This document shows positions 1-6,010 of a stretch of DNA of 20,754 nucleotides, piece by piece. Origin of the DNA: a virus. Position 1 is the first letter of the stretch, and each line of letters begins with the position of its first letter. The notes under the pieces were generated by a model. The model made no database searches. It saw only the letters and a list, made by a program, of their open reading frames with translations, and had not been told where the DNA came from. The stretch lies in the IMG/VR virus record IMGVR_UViG_3300032322_000777, positions 1-20,754 of that record; one strand, 5' to 3'. A program made the position numbers and the translations under genes.

Positions 1-1
1 A

Positions 2-64
2 GATGACCGCGACGACGAGCCGGCCGAGTGGCAGGAGTGGCGCGATTATGACCCGGAGTGTTGA
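2..64 (+). CDS. 3' end of an upstream gene (partial)
   Basis: The reading frame starting at base 2 is open from the window edge and ends in TGA at 62-64. It encodes DDRDDEPAEWQEWRDYDPEC, an acidic, Trp-rich tail with the look of real protein. The next gene starts two bases after the stop, with its ribosome-binding GGAG lying inside this tail, as expected of tightly packed phage genes. Only 20 residues are visible, so no function can be given. Confidence 0.6.
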   Translation, partial: DDRDDEPAEWQEWRDYDPEC

Positions 65-65
65 A

Positions 66-596
66 ATGACCTTTACCCAGCTCAACCCCACAATTCCGCT
101 CAGGTCGCCCAAAGCTAGCGGCGAGGCTGTTGCGGTTATTGACATGTCGCTAGAGCACGATCTTATGTGGGTCATCATAGACGACACCACCGGCCAAGTG
201 TGGACCGTGCCTAACCGCGACGTGCGCGCCTATGCAAATTATAGCGCGGGGCGGAACCTCAAGCCTGCCCACACAACGGAAACGGTAGAACAATCTTGCG
301 GCAACGTGTTTGCCGACATAGGGCTGCCAAACGCGGACGAGCTTTTGGAAAAGGCGGATGCTATCATCCGCAACATGCCGACCGAGCCGCCGTCTGCGAA
401 ACAAGCGGTTGCCATGCTGGACGCTTTTGCGGCACAATGGATCGCGCAGCCTGGGGCGACCAAGCGGCTACTTGATACGTGTTTAACAGCGGATCAGGTT
501 TTGCGGGTGCTGCAGATGATTGCCAAGGACCCGGTTGGCTTGGCGGAAGGCGCACCCGATTGGATGCCTGATTTTATGGGAGAGGCGAAGCCATGA
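66..596 (+). CDS. Phage hypothetical protein with HigA-like segment
   Basis: 176 aa from ATG at 66, preceded by GGAG seven bases upstream. An in-frame ATG at base 3 is rejected because the preceding gene's C-terminus occupies 2-64 in another frame. The N-terminal half (about residues 1-65: LNPTIPL, then VIDMSLEHDLMWVIIDD, then TVPNRDVRAYANYSAGR) resembles small conserved proteins found in many alphaproteobacterial phages, function unknown. From about residue 80 comes NVFADIGLPNADELLEKAD, which resembles the stretch that opens HigA-type XRE antitoxins, but no helix-turn-helix can be recognised after it. The rest is a predicted helical region. It is first in a run of five genes joined by 4-base stop/start overlaps, so they are probably co-translated. 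The function is not known. Confidence 0.75.
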   Translation: MTFTQLNPTIPLRSPKASGEAVAVIDMSLEHDLMWVIIDDTTGQVWTVPNRDVRAYANYSAGRNLKPAHTTETVEQSCGNVFADIGLPNADELLEKADAIIRNMPTEPPSAKQAVAMLDAFAAQWIAQPGATKRLLDTCLTADQVLRVLQMIAKDPVGLAEGAPDWMPDFMGEAKP

Positions 597-1069
597 GCAA
601 CCGTGAAGAACTCCGGCGGGCTGTAGCGCGTGCGATCCTTGAGGCTCAACTGTGGCCAGAAGCCTACGCAAAAGCGCCTGAAGCCGAACGAAACCACGCG
701 GTGCACCAAGCAGACGCCGCCATTGCGGCCTATGAGCGCCACCGGCCACGGATAGCTGCGCCGGAAGGTTGCCAATGTGGTCACGACGACCAATGCGCGT
801 TTGCTGCCCGCGCTGAGAAGGCCGAAGCCGAGCGGGACGAAGCGCGCCGCCGCTTCAATGACAAAGACCTTTGCCTGCATGGTCAAGCCCCGTGCGAAGA
901 CTTGCTTGCGGCCGAGCGCACAGCCTACAGCGCAGGCTGGATCGCGGGCCGGGACGCGGCGGCTGAAGCCGCATACGCGGCCGGGCCCAAGGAAGGCCCC
1001 TTGTCGATTGTTACGCAAGGCTTTGTTGACGCCATCCGCGCACTCAACCCACCGGAGGACAAGCCATGA
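593..1069 (+). CDS. Hypothetical phage protein, Cys-containing, Ala/Glu-rich
   Basis: 158 aa. The start overlaps the previous stop as ATGA and the end overlaps the next start in the same way, which fixes both ends. The N-terminal 50 residues are a basic/Ala-rich helix. A cysteine cluster follows (CQCGHDDQC, then CLHGQAPC further on), flanking a short charged coiled-coil-like stretch rich in Glu and Arg. The later AYSAGWIAGRDAAAEA resembles a motif common in small phage early proteins. The cysteines could form a metal site, but spacing alone does not prove it. No function is recognised. Confidence 0.75.
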   Translation: MSNREELRRAVARAILEAQLWPEAYAKAPEAERNHAVHQADAAIAAYERHRPRIAAPEGCQCGHDDQCAFAARAEKAEAERDEARRRFNDKDLCLHGQAPCEDLLAAERTAYSAGWIAGRDAAAEAAYAAGPKEGPLSIVTQGFVDAIRALNPPEDKP

Positions 1070-1386
1070 GCGAATGGGTTTTGGTGCCGTCTGAAGTCGA
1101 CGACGAGACTTGCGAGGATATTTGGAACGTGGCCTACGGTGAATGGGCAGAATTTGGCTCAATGGATAAAGACGCCGGGCGCGCCGCAATCGTGGCCATG
1201 CTCGCCGCTCGCCCACCCATTCCGCGAACCGTGTGGGACGCGATGGTGGAGCGGGCTTACGCCGCGCTGTGGACAGATGGGAAATACAATGGCGTGGACG
1301 CTGCCCTCCGCGCCGCGCTGGGGAATCCGACAATTGAAGAAACTTACGAAGATTGGTCTGCCCGCATAACAGGAGATGAGACGTGA
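1066..1386 (+). CDS. Hypothetical phage protein
   Basis: 106 aa acidic protein, joined to its neighbours by ATGA at the start and GTGA at the end. It contains the block PIPRTVWDAMVERAYAALW followed by a Gly-Val-Asp-Ala-Ala-Leu-Arg-Ala-Ala-Leu helix, a style seen in short proteins of alphaproteobacterial phages. It has no signal peptide, no membrane segment and no recognisable catalytic motif. Its position in a block that converges on the structural genes suggests an early or accessory role. This is inference from layout only. Confidence 0.75.
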   Translation: MSEWVLVPSEVDDETCEDIWNVAYGEWAEFGSMDKDAGRAAIVAMLAARPPIPRTVWDAMVERAYAALWTDGKYNGVDAALRAALGNPTIEETYEDWSARITGDET

Positions 1387-1598
1387 CAATACCGCCGTTC
1401 AAAAATAGAGAAGATTTACAGCGCGCCTTTGACGACGCTAAAGCGCGTTACGACGCAATGACGCCCGAACAGCAAAAAGCTATGTGGGAAGCGCAACGCC
1501 AATCGTGGGCGCGTTCTATGGAACCTTGCGAGCATGGCGTGCGTGATTGGGAAACGTGCCCGGATTGTCTCAACGGTTTTAGAAAGGACACCCCATGA
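1383..1598 (+). CDS. Small protein with Cys/His zinc-ribbon-like motif
   Basis: 71 aa, starting with GTG at 1383 that overlaps the previous stop (GTGA) and ending in an ATGA overlap with the next gene. The N-terminal half is a charged helix. The C-terminal half carries CEHGVRDWETCPDCLNG, a CxH plus CxxC arrangement that would suit one zinc ion. Such tiny zinc-ribbon proteins are frequent in phage accessory operons and may bind nucleic acid or a partner protein. The actual role is unknown. Confidence 0.7.
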   Translation: MTIPPFKNREDLQRAFDDAKARYDAMTPEQQKAMWEAQRQSWARSMEPCEHGVRDWETCPDCLNGFRKDTP

Positions 1599-1870
1599 CC
1601 CGCCACATACTCGCCGTCGCTCTGTGCCTTGCGGGCACGCCAGCCGGTGCGCATAGCTGGTACGACCCATACTGCTGCAACGACAACGATTGCCAACCGC
1701 TAAAGCCTGGGGACGTGATGGAAGGCCGCAACGGCTACACGATCAAGGGCGAGCACTTCGTGCCCTACAACGACAAAGCCATAAGGCCCTCGCAGGACGG
1801 CCAGTACCACTGGTGTGAGTACCCGAAGGGCGTCGTGCGGTGTTTCTACAAGCCGGAGCCAGGCGTCTAA
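1595..1870 (+). CDS. Secreted Cys-rich small protein (AHSWYD type)
   Basis: 91 aa with an N-terminal signal peptide: a short basic start, a hydrophobic core LAVALCLAG and an A-G-A cleavage region near residue 19. The mature part begins HSWYDPYCCNDNDC and ends with two more cysteines near WCEYPKGVVRCFY, giving five cysteines after the signal. It is therefore probably a small disulfide-containing periplasmic protein. Proteins with this HSWYDPxCC opening occur in rhizobial genomes and their phages as conserved hypotheticals, as I recall the family. It is the last gene of the plus-strand run and may act in the host envelope, but nothing in the sequence says how. Confidence 0.75.
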   Translation: MTRHILAVALCLAGTPAGAHSWYDPYCCNDNDCQPLKPGDVMEGRNGYTIKGEHFVPYNDKAIRPSQDGQYHWCEYPKGVVRCFYKPEPGV

Positions 1871-1871
1871 C

Positions 1872-1903
1872 CGTGTACACACTTTGCTGAATTTGTGTAC
1901 ACG
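1872..1903. promoter_or_regulatory. Perfect inverted repeat at convergent junction
   Basis: CGTGTACACA (1872-1881) and TGTGTACACG (1894-1903) are exact reverse complements separated by 12 bases. Each arm also contains the 8-bp palindrome GTGTACAC, and the two palindromes are 22 bp apart centre to centre, about two helical turns. The element fills the gap between the plus-strand stop at 1870 and the minus-strand stop at 1904. As RNA it would form a hairpin in both directions and could help end both transcripts, but neither side has a U-tract. A paired operator for a dimeric regulator is the alternative. Confidence 0.6.
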
Positions 1904-2167
1904 CTAAACCGGATACCCCGTAATCTCATCAGGTGCCGGATCAATAACAGCAGGCGGCGCGGGCTTCGGTTCACGGTTGGGCTTGCCCTGCGAGCGCAAG
2001 AAAGCTAGGGACGCACCCCGCTTCCATTCGCTTAGCTCGCCGTCGAGCCGCTCCGCGTGCGCGTACTCGACCACTAGACGGCGGCAAGCGTCCTCGAATG
2101 CGCGGCCGACGTGCCCGTGGTGTTCGTCTAGGAGCGTCTGGCGAATGGTTTCGTAAGGGTCGGTCAT
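1904..2167 (-). CDS. Hypothetical phage protein
   Basis: 87 aa, starting MTDPYETIRQTLLDEHHG at 2167. This ATG is preceded by AAGGA eight bases upstream, so I prefer it to in-frame starts further upstream. The protein is a charged helix (residues 1-60) followed by a Pro-rich tail (REPKPAPPAVIDPAP). It has no cysteines, membrane segment or known motif. It is the last minus-strand gene of the late block and is separated from the metallophosphoesterase gene by an HNH endonuclease gene on the other strand. No function is recognised. Confidence 0.6.
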   Translation of the reverse strand: MTDPYETIRQTLLDEHHGHVGRAFEDACRRLVVEYAHAERLDGELSEWKRGASLAFLRSQGKPNREPKPAPPAVIDPAPDEITGYPV

Positions 2168-2184
2168 GCTGGCGTCCTTGTCGC

Positions 2185-2226
2185 TTGTGTAAACGGTGGA
2201 ATATGTGCTATCGTTTAGCATGACAA
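2185..2226. promoter_or_regulatory. Possible divergent promoter region
   Basis: The 52 bases between the minus-strand start at 2167 and the plus-strand start at 2220 hold weak sigma70-like elements in both directions. On the minus strand TTGTCA (2226-2221) lies 17 bases before TATTCC. On the plus strand TTGTGT (2185-2190) lies 18 bases before the extended -10 TGCTATCGT, which would place the start point at or near the ATG at 2220. Both matches are imperfect, so this is only a suggestion. Confidence 0.25.
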
Positions 2227-2990
2227 ACACATCAAAAGGCCGTCAAGGGTTTCAATCTACACACGGTATGCGCGATGCGCCAGAATACCGTGTTTGGAAC
2301 CATATGAAATTGCGATGCCATAGCCCAACGAACACGGGTTATTACAAATATGGAGCGCGCGGCATATTTGTTTGCCGCGAATGGCGGGAAAGCTTTGAAG
2401 CTTTTTATGCAGATGTTGGGCCGCGTCCTAGTCCACTTCACTCATTGGACCGCATAGATAACAGCGGCCCTTACGCGCCGTGGAACTGCCGCTGGACAGA
2501 TGCAAAAACGCAGGGCCGCAATAAACGAAATAATATTTTGATTACTGCTAACGGTGAAACGCTTTGCATTAGTGAGTGGTCAGAACGCTTAGGCATCCAT
2601 CCTGCAACCTTAAATATGCGATTTAAGGCGGGATGGGCACACGAAGATATTATTAACCGCCCGGTTCAGAACCACGCACCAAACATGGTTGAATACAAAG
2701 GACAACGACGGCCAATTGAGGATTTTGCGCGCGAGGCTGGAATACACCCGCAGACTGTTAAAAAGCGCGTTAAGTCAGGGTGGACGTTAGAAGACGCTTT
2801 GACAATTCGACCTGAACAGACAATTCCCGTAAAGCGTTTGGCAGAAGAGCACGGAATGTCAGTTTCTCTTTTGCGTTCTAGGCTTGGCCACGGGTGGTCT
2901 TTAGAGCGGGCTCTTTCTGAAAAGAAAGGCCCGCAACACGGGCGGTGGGGGTCTAAGCGTAACGGGACGCAAGTTCATTCATCGGAATGA
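2220..2990 (+). CDS. HNH homing-endonuclease-like protein, three DNA-binding modules
   Basis: 256 aa from ATG at 2220; an upstream GTG at 2196 is in frame but less likely. Residues 23-105 form the HNH region common in phage free-standing endonucleases, with a YGARGIFVC block, LDRID (76-80) and NCRW (89-92). Three similar helix-turn-helix-like modules follow at about 108-146, 157-196 and 202-235. Each has a Gly/Ala-Gly-Trp core close to a Leu/Ile-Glu-Asp-Ala turn. They probably read a long target site. The gene is antisense to all its late neighbours, and its last 38 bases overlap the 3' end of the metallophosphoesterase gene. It is more AT-rich than the surrounding genes, indicating recent transfer. 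Confidence 0.85.
   Translation: MTNTSKGRQGFQSTHGMRDAPEYRVWNHMKLRCHSPTNTGYYKYGARGIFVCREWRESFEAFYADVGPRPSPLHSLDRIDNSGPYAPWNCRWTDAKTQGRNKRNNILITANGETLCISEWSERLGIHPATLNMRFKAGWAHEDIINRPVQNHAPNMVEYKGQRRPIEDFAREAGIHPQTVKKRVKSGWTLEDALTIRPEQTIPVKRLAEEHGMSVSLLRSRLGHGWSLERALSEKKGPQHGRWGSKRNGTQVHSSE
2920..2943 (-). terminator. Possible minus-strand terminator after the metallophosphoesterase
   Basis: On the minus strand GCCCG-TGTTG-CGGGC forms a 5-bp GC stem with a 5-base loop (2943-2929), followed by CTTTCTTTT. It begins ten bases past the metallophosphoesterase stop codon (2953), a natural place for an intrinsic terminator. It lies inside the 3' coding part of the plus-strand HNH gene. The stem is short and the T-run is broken, so termination may be partial. 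Confidence 0.35.
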
Positions 2991-3954
2991 ACGTGTGCCC
3001 GATAATGTGACCGCCTTGTAAAATTAGGTCCACAACGCCCCAGGTCCATGCAGACGTGGCAACGCGAGCATATGGCTTGATGTAGCCCATTGGAAGAGCT
3101 GTTCCAAGGTTTACCAACTCGACGCCGCCCATCGGGCCAAGTTTATGAACATGGAGCATTTGCATACGGTGCGTGTGGCCATGTACCGCGCTCATGCGAG
3201 ATTTATTGGCAATTGAATTCATCCACTCGCCGCCCATCAATTTTCCCATTAACCCAAATGGGCTGTGGCAAAATCCGACACCCGCAATAATTAGCCACTC
3301 GCCTTCTTTGTGCAGCTTAATGTCGAACCGCGCGAACACGTCCATAAGCGGCTGCGTAAGCATTCCCTCAGCCGATGCGCTGGCGTCTTCAAAGCGCCAC
3401 ACGCGGCCTTCATGATTACCGGCCGTGTTATCCGTGCGGATGCCGTCCGCTTCCTTGCGGTACAGGCTAAACGCTTCCTCAAGGCTTTCAAGCTCGGAGG
3501 CAAAAGACGGCTGCAGTTTTTGCGCGGCGCTCCCCGGCTTGGCGTGGCTTGACAGGCTGTCGAAGTCTGCGGTGTCGCCAATCATCACTACACGGTCGGG
3601 CCGCGTGGCTGCCGCGTGCCGACCGATCCACCGGAAACGTTCCTTGTCCAAGCCGGGGCTGTCATGCAAATCGCCAATACCGAGAACGCGCGTGACAGGC
3701 GCATCCTGGTATGGCGACGACACGGCCTTAACCCGAACGCGGGGCCGTGATATCGTTTCCGGGATAATGATGGCAGGCTGTGGGGGTTTGTCGGCAGGCG
3801 TTATCCCGTAGGACAGCCGGGCCGCATCCAAGCGACTGTAGATCGTCGTGCGGGGCACGCCTAGGGCCTTCGCGGCTTCGGACGGGCTTCCGGTGGCTTC
3901 CACGGCGCGCACGGCCTCTAGCGCGCGCGTGCGTGACAGCGGCGGCGTGCTCAT
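2953..3954 (-). CDS. HTH-metallophosphoesterase fusion
   Basis: 333 aa. Residues 8-45 form a Fis/resolvase-like helix-turn-helix (EAAKALGVPRTTIYSRL). Residues 88-333 are a calcineurin-like phosphoesterase with the family's metal motifs: GDLH (94-97), GDTAD (126-130), GNHE (179-182), His230 and HGHTH (258-262). All expected ligands for a two-metal site are present, so it should be an active phosphatase or nuclease. The substrate cannot be told, but DNA is plausible given the HTH. Similar fusions are common in phages, often annotated as DNA-repair-type phosphoesterases. It begins 13 bases after the preceding gene. The last third (2953 to about 3330) is more AT-rich than the first two thirds. 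The C-terminal codons overlap the end of the opposing HNH gene. Confidence 0.85.
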   Translation of the reverse strand: MSTPPLSRTRALEAVRAVEATGSPSEAAKALGVPRTTIYSRLDAARLSYGITPADKPPQPAIIIPETISRPRVRVKAVSSPYQDAPVTRVLGIGDLHDSPGLDKERFRWIGRHAAATRPDRVVMIGDTADFDSLSSHAKPGSAAQKLQPSFASELESLEEAFSLYRKEADGIRTDNTAGNHEGRVWRFEDASASAEGMLTQPLMDVFARFDIKLHKEGEWLIIAGVGFCHSPFGLMGKLMGGEWMNSIANKSRMSAVHGHTHRMQMLHVHKLGPMGGVELVNLGTALPMGYIKPYARVATSAWTWGVVDLILQGGHIIGHTFIPMNELASRYA

Positions 3955-3967
3955 TTACCGCTCTGGG

Positions 3968-4183
3968 TTATCGTGGGAGAAACGCGGCAACGAATGCTCC
4001 AATTTTCCCGCTCAGGAACCCCGCTAGCCCTGCAACCGCCAGCAAAGCCCACCGCGCCCCGCGCGCCTGCATAAGCATTGAATGAAGTTCATCAACTTTT
4101 GATGACATATGCTCGACCGTTGCGGACATATGCTCAATTTGGACTTCCAGCGCACGGATGCGCTCGCGCTCTTCCATTGTCAT
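3968..4183 (-). CDS. Small coiled-coil protein with C-terminal membrane segment
   Basis: 71 aa from ATG at 4183, which overlaps the o-spanin stop as TGATG; a second ATG lies two codons later. Residues 3-40 are a heptad-like helix with a short internal repeat (IEHMSATVEHMS). Residues 43-68 are a hydrophobic segment ending in FLPR, with a central Lys that may break it into a hairpin. Such proteins sit in the lysis regions of many alphaproteobacterial phages as conserved hypotheticals. A holin or holin-like role is possible because no other obvious holin is visible, but this is inference from location and topology. Confidence 0.7.
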   Translation of the reverse strand: MTMEERERIRALEVQIEHMSATVEHMSSKVDELHSMLMQARGARWALLAVAGLAGFLSGKIGAFVAAFLPR

Positions 4184-4371
4184 CACCCGCACCGCTTGCG
4201 CCAGTATTCGTTGACAACCAGCACGGCCACAACGTCCGCGTCGTCCATTGCAGCGATTGCCTGCTTGGACAGCCGCACGGGCTGGTTGGTCAAGCAATAG
4301 CTGTCAACGGGACCATTCATCGAGCAAGCGCTTACGGCGAGCGCTAGCAGGCAGGCGCATAATAGCTTCAT
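4183..4371 (-). CDS. Outer-membrane spanin-like lipoprotein (Rz1-like)
   Basis: 62 aa. The N-terminus MKLLCACLLALAVSAC is a lipoprotein signal with the lipobox V-S-A-C (Cys16). The mature part is short, with a second Cys near YCLTN and a Cys close to the end (WRKRCG). The pattern 'D-A-D-V-V-A-V-L-V-V-N-E-Y-W' plus the final Cys resembles small phage o-spanins. The first 68 bases overlap the upstream TM/coiled-coil gene out of frame, which is the nested arrangement typical of Rz/Rz1 pairs. It would sit in the inner leaflet of the outer membrane and pair with the i-spanin to fuse the membranes at lysis. Confidence 0.75.
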   Translation of the reverse strand: MKLLCACLLALAVSACSMNGPVDSYCLTNQPVRLSKQAIAAMDDADVVAVLVVNEYWRKRCG

Positions 4372-4552
4372 CGGACTTGACCTTCTGTCGAACCGCGTCG
4401 AGTGACGCCTGTGTCTGTTTCAATTGTTCGTCACGTTTGCCGGCGCTGTAGACGCGAGCGACAATCACGGCAACGGTCGCCGCCGCCAGGAGGCCAAGCG
4501 CAAGGTAGCGCCCGACCCTCGAGCCAATAAGCCAGGAGAGAAAACTAAGCAT
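4304..4552 (-). CDS. Inner-membrane spanin-like protein (Rz-like)
   Basis: 82 aa with one N-terminal membrane segment (about residues 15-36, YLALGLLAAATVAVIVARVY) followed by a charged periplasmic helix (RDEQLKQTQASLDAVRQKV) and a basic tail. This is the topology of a type II i-spanin. Its start overlaps the lysin stop by eight bases (ATGCTTAG) and its 3' half overlaps the start of the lipoprotein gene in another frame. It is shorter than lambda Rz (153 aa), which many non-lambda spanins also are. Assignment rests on topology and gene order rather than sequence identity. Confidence 0.7.
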   Translation of the reverse strand: MLSFLSWLIGSRVGRYLALGLLAAATVAVIVARVYSAGKRDEQLKQTQASLDAVRQKVKSDEAIMRLPASARRKRLLDEWSR

Positions 4553-5324
4553 CGTCGCCGCCCTTTAGAGCCACGTACAGCCCCGCCGCGCACGCCACGA
4601 TGGTCAAGGCGACAACGGCCCACTTGAGCCATTCTAGGCCCTCAGAGAGGCCCTGTAGCTGCTGTGCGGCGGCTGTAGCGGCGGTAGCGACAGCGCCGGC
4701 CGTAGCGGCTGCAGCGGGCTTGACGCCAGGCTTGCTGGCGGCCTTAGTGTCAGACGCGCGAGCCTTTTCGTTTGCGGGCTTGGCGTTATCAGTTGTGACA
4801 TCGACCGGCCTGCCCTGTGACATGGCCTTTGCCTTGGTGCGCACGCCCTCAATACGCCGCGTCCATCCTTTGCCGAATGCGTCAAACGTGGACAGGGACC
4901 GCACGAAGGCCAGCCGCGCGTTGCACAGTTCGTCGATCATGTCGGCCGCGAACTGCTTGCGGACGGCGGAAAGGGTCATCTGCCCCATCACGCCGTCCGG
5001 GTTAACGCCCACGATCCGCTGCAGCGTTTTGACCGCACGAGCCGGGCCGCTGTTAACGGCAAAGTCAAACATGGCGAAGTCCAAGCCGGACGGCAGATCG
5101 TCACCGCTTACCGTGCGCCAGTAGCCGTCGCGGTAAATGGCTTCTAAATCTGACCGAGAGATTGCCTTTAGTTCTTCAACGGTTACGGCACGACGTTTGA
5201 AAGCCGCAAATCTGGCAATCGTAACGCCCCGCATAGTTTCTTTTCCTGGGTCTCTTTTGTGGTTCGAAAAACCCCCTTCATAGACTAGCGTGCCTTCCAG
5301 CGCCGTGTTAAAGTTCTCTTTCAT
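4545..5324 (-). CDS. GH108 endolysin with C-terminal membrane segment
   Basis: 259 aa. Residues 4-90 carry the glycoside hydrolase 108 signature: EGGFSNHKRDPG, with Glu16 as the expected catalytic acid, then TMRGVT. A peptidoglycan-binding-like half follows (FDFAVNSGPARAVKTLQRIVG, NPDGVMGQMTL). A Lys/Ala-rich linker (about 175-215) leads to a membrane segment (about 232-252, AVVALTIVACAAGLYVALKGG), so the enzyme may be membrane-tethered. The chosen start is ATG at 5324, seven bases after AGGAAA; an ORF extension to 5369 is rejected because it runs into the opposing HNH start. The 5' end appears to be a replacement: the older one survives at 6011-6067. The first ~60 codons use AGA, ACT, TCA and TTA, unlike the GC-rich remainder. 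Confidence 0.88.
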   Translation of the reverse strand: MKENFNTALEGTLVYEGGFSNHKRDPGKETMRGVTIARFAAFKRRAVTVEELKAISRSDLEAIYRDGYWRTVSGDDLPSGLDFAMFDFAVNSGPARAVKTLQRIVGVNPDGVMGQMTLSAVRKQFAADMIDELCNARLAFVRSLSTFDAFGKGWTRRIEGVRTKAKAMSQGRPVDVTTDNAKPANEKARASDTKAASKPGVKPAAAATAGAVATAATAAAQQLQGLSEGLEWLKWAVVALTIVACAAGLYVALKGGDDA

Positions 5325-5331
5325 AACATGA

Positions 5332-5337
5332 TTTCCT
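5332..5337 (-). promoter_or_regulatory. Ribosome-binding site of the replacement lysin start
   Basis: AGGAAA on the minus strand, seven bases before the ATG at 5324. The relic lysin start at 6067 instead relied on an ATGA overlap with the tailspike stop. The inserted element therefore appears to bring both a new start and a stand-alone ribosome-binding site. Confidence 0.6.
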
Positions 5338-5356
5338 AAGGGCAACGGAAAGCGAC

Positions 5357-6010
5357 ATGACACAAGCAATAGACGTAACAGGCCACCGTTACGGTCGTTT
5401 GACAGCGCAGTACCGCGTTCCTAGTGAGGGGCGGCGGACAATTTGGCGGTTTCGTTGTGATTGCGGGACAGTTAAGGACGTTGAATTATCAAGCGTTCGT
5501 TCTGGTATTGCGCGCAGTTGCGGGTGCTATCGTGCTGAATTGACGGCTGCTAGATCACTGAAACACGGTCACGCGGTGGGGCAAACAAAAGGAGAAAAAC
5601 GTTCCAGAACGTTGAAATCGTATCAGCACGCAAAACAGCGCTGCACAAACCCAAGAGATGCTAAATTCCCTTATTACGGCGGAAAGGGAATTAGCATGTG
5701 TGAAGCGTGGACGGCGGATTTTAGAAACTTTTTGGCTGATATGGGCGAATGTCCGGTAGGCAAAACGTTGGACCGTATTAACCCGCACGGCAATTACGAA
5801 CCTGGGAACTGCCGTTGGGCCACGTCAAGCGAACAGGCCCGCACCCGAACCGATAACGTGATCGTTCATCACGAAGGCCGCTCGATGATCTTGAAAGACT
5901 TTGCGCGACTTATGGACGTTGAATACAAAACGCTTCATGCTCGCGTTCGATACAAAGGAATGAAACCTGCGGATGCTGTTGTCGGGATGCGGCGTTTGTC
6001 AGCGTCGTAA
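5357..6010 (+). CDS. HNH homing-endonuclease-like protein inserted in the lysin gene
   Basis: 217 aa. Residues 9-60 form a small domain with paired cysteines (Cys34, Cys36, Cys55, Cys57: RCDCG ... SCGCY), which probably binds zinc. Residues 87-160 are the HNH region with YYGGKGISMC, LDRIN (138-142) and NCRW (151-154). One helix-turn-helix-like module closes the protein (about 168-210, ILKDFARLMDVEYKTLHARV). It shares the HNH block and the C-terminal module with the other endonuclease gene in the window but has the Cys domain instead of extra modules. It is antisense to the late genes. Its TAA stop at 6008-6010 abuts the relic lysin codons, and its start lies 32 bases from the replacement lysin start. 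Confidence 0.88.
   Translation: MTQAIDVTGHRYGRLTAQYRVPSEGRRTIWRFRCDCGTVKDVELSSVRSGIARSCGCYRAELTAARSLKHGHAVGQTKGEKRSRTLKSYQHAKQRCTNPRDAKFPYYGGKGISMCEAWTADFRNFLADMGECPVGKTLDRINPHGNYEPGNCRWATSSEQARTRTDNVIVHHEGRSMILKDFARLMDVEYKTLHARVRYKGMKPADAVVGMRRLSAS

Noticed and set aside
494-1402. Long minus-strand open frame (302 codons) opposite the small plus-strand genes
   Set aside because: It is antisense to genes linked by exact 4-base overlaps, and its protein is Arg/Pro-rich without domain signs, as expected of a shadow of GC-rich coding DNA.
2168-2219. Relic of an older metallophosphoesterase C-terminus beside the first HNH gene
   Set aside because: All three minus frames were read. None resembles the end of the phosphoesterase, so no relic is claimed there.
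5250-5356. Promoter for the HNH gene at 5357
   Set aside because: A TTGTGG/TAGACT pair with 18-base spacing is present at 5257-5286, but the match is too weak to call.
5325-5369. Extension of the lysin to a start at 5369
   Set aside because: The extra residues are unlike any GH108 start, and they would overlap the start of the opposing HNH gene. ATG at 5324 has a good ribosome-binding site and matches the relic start in alignment.
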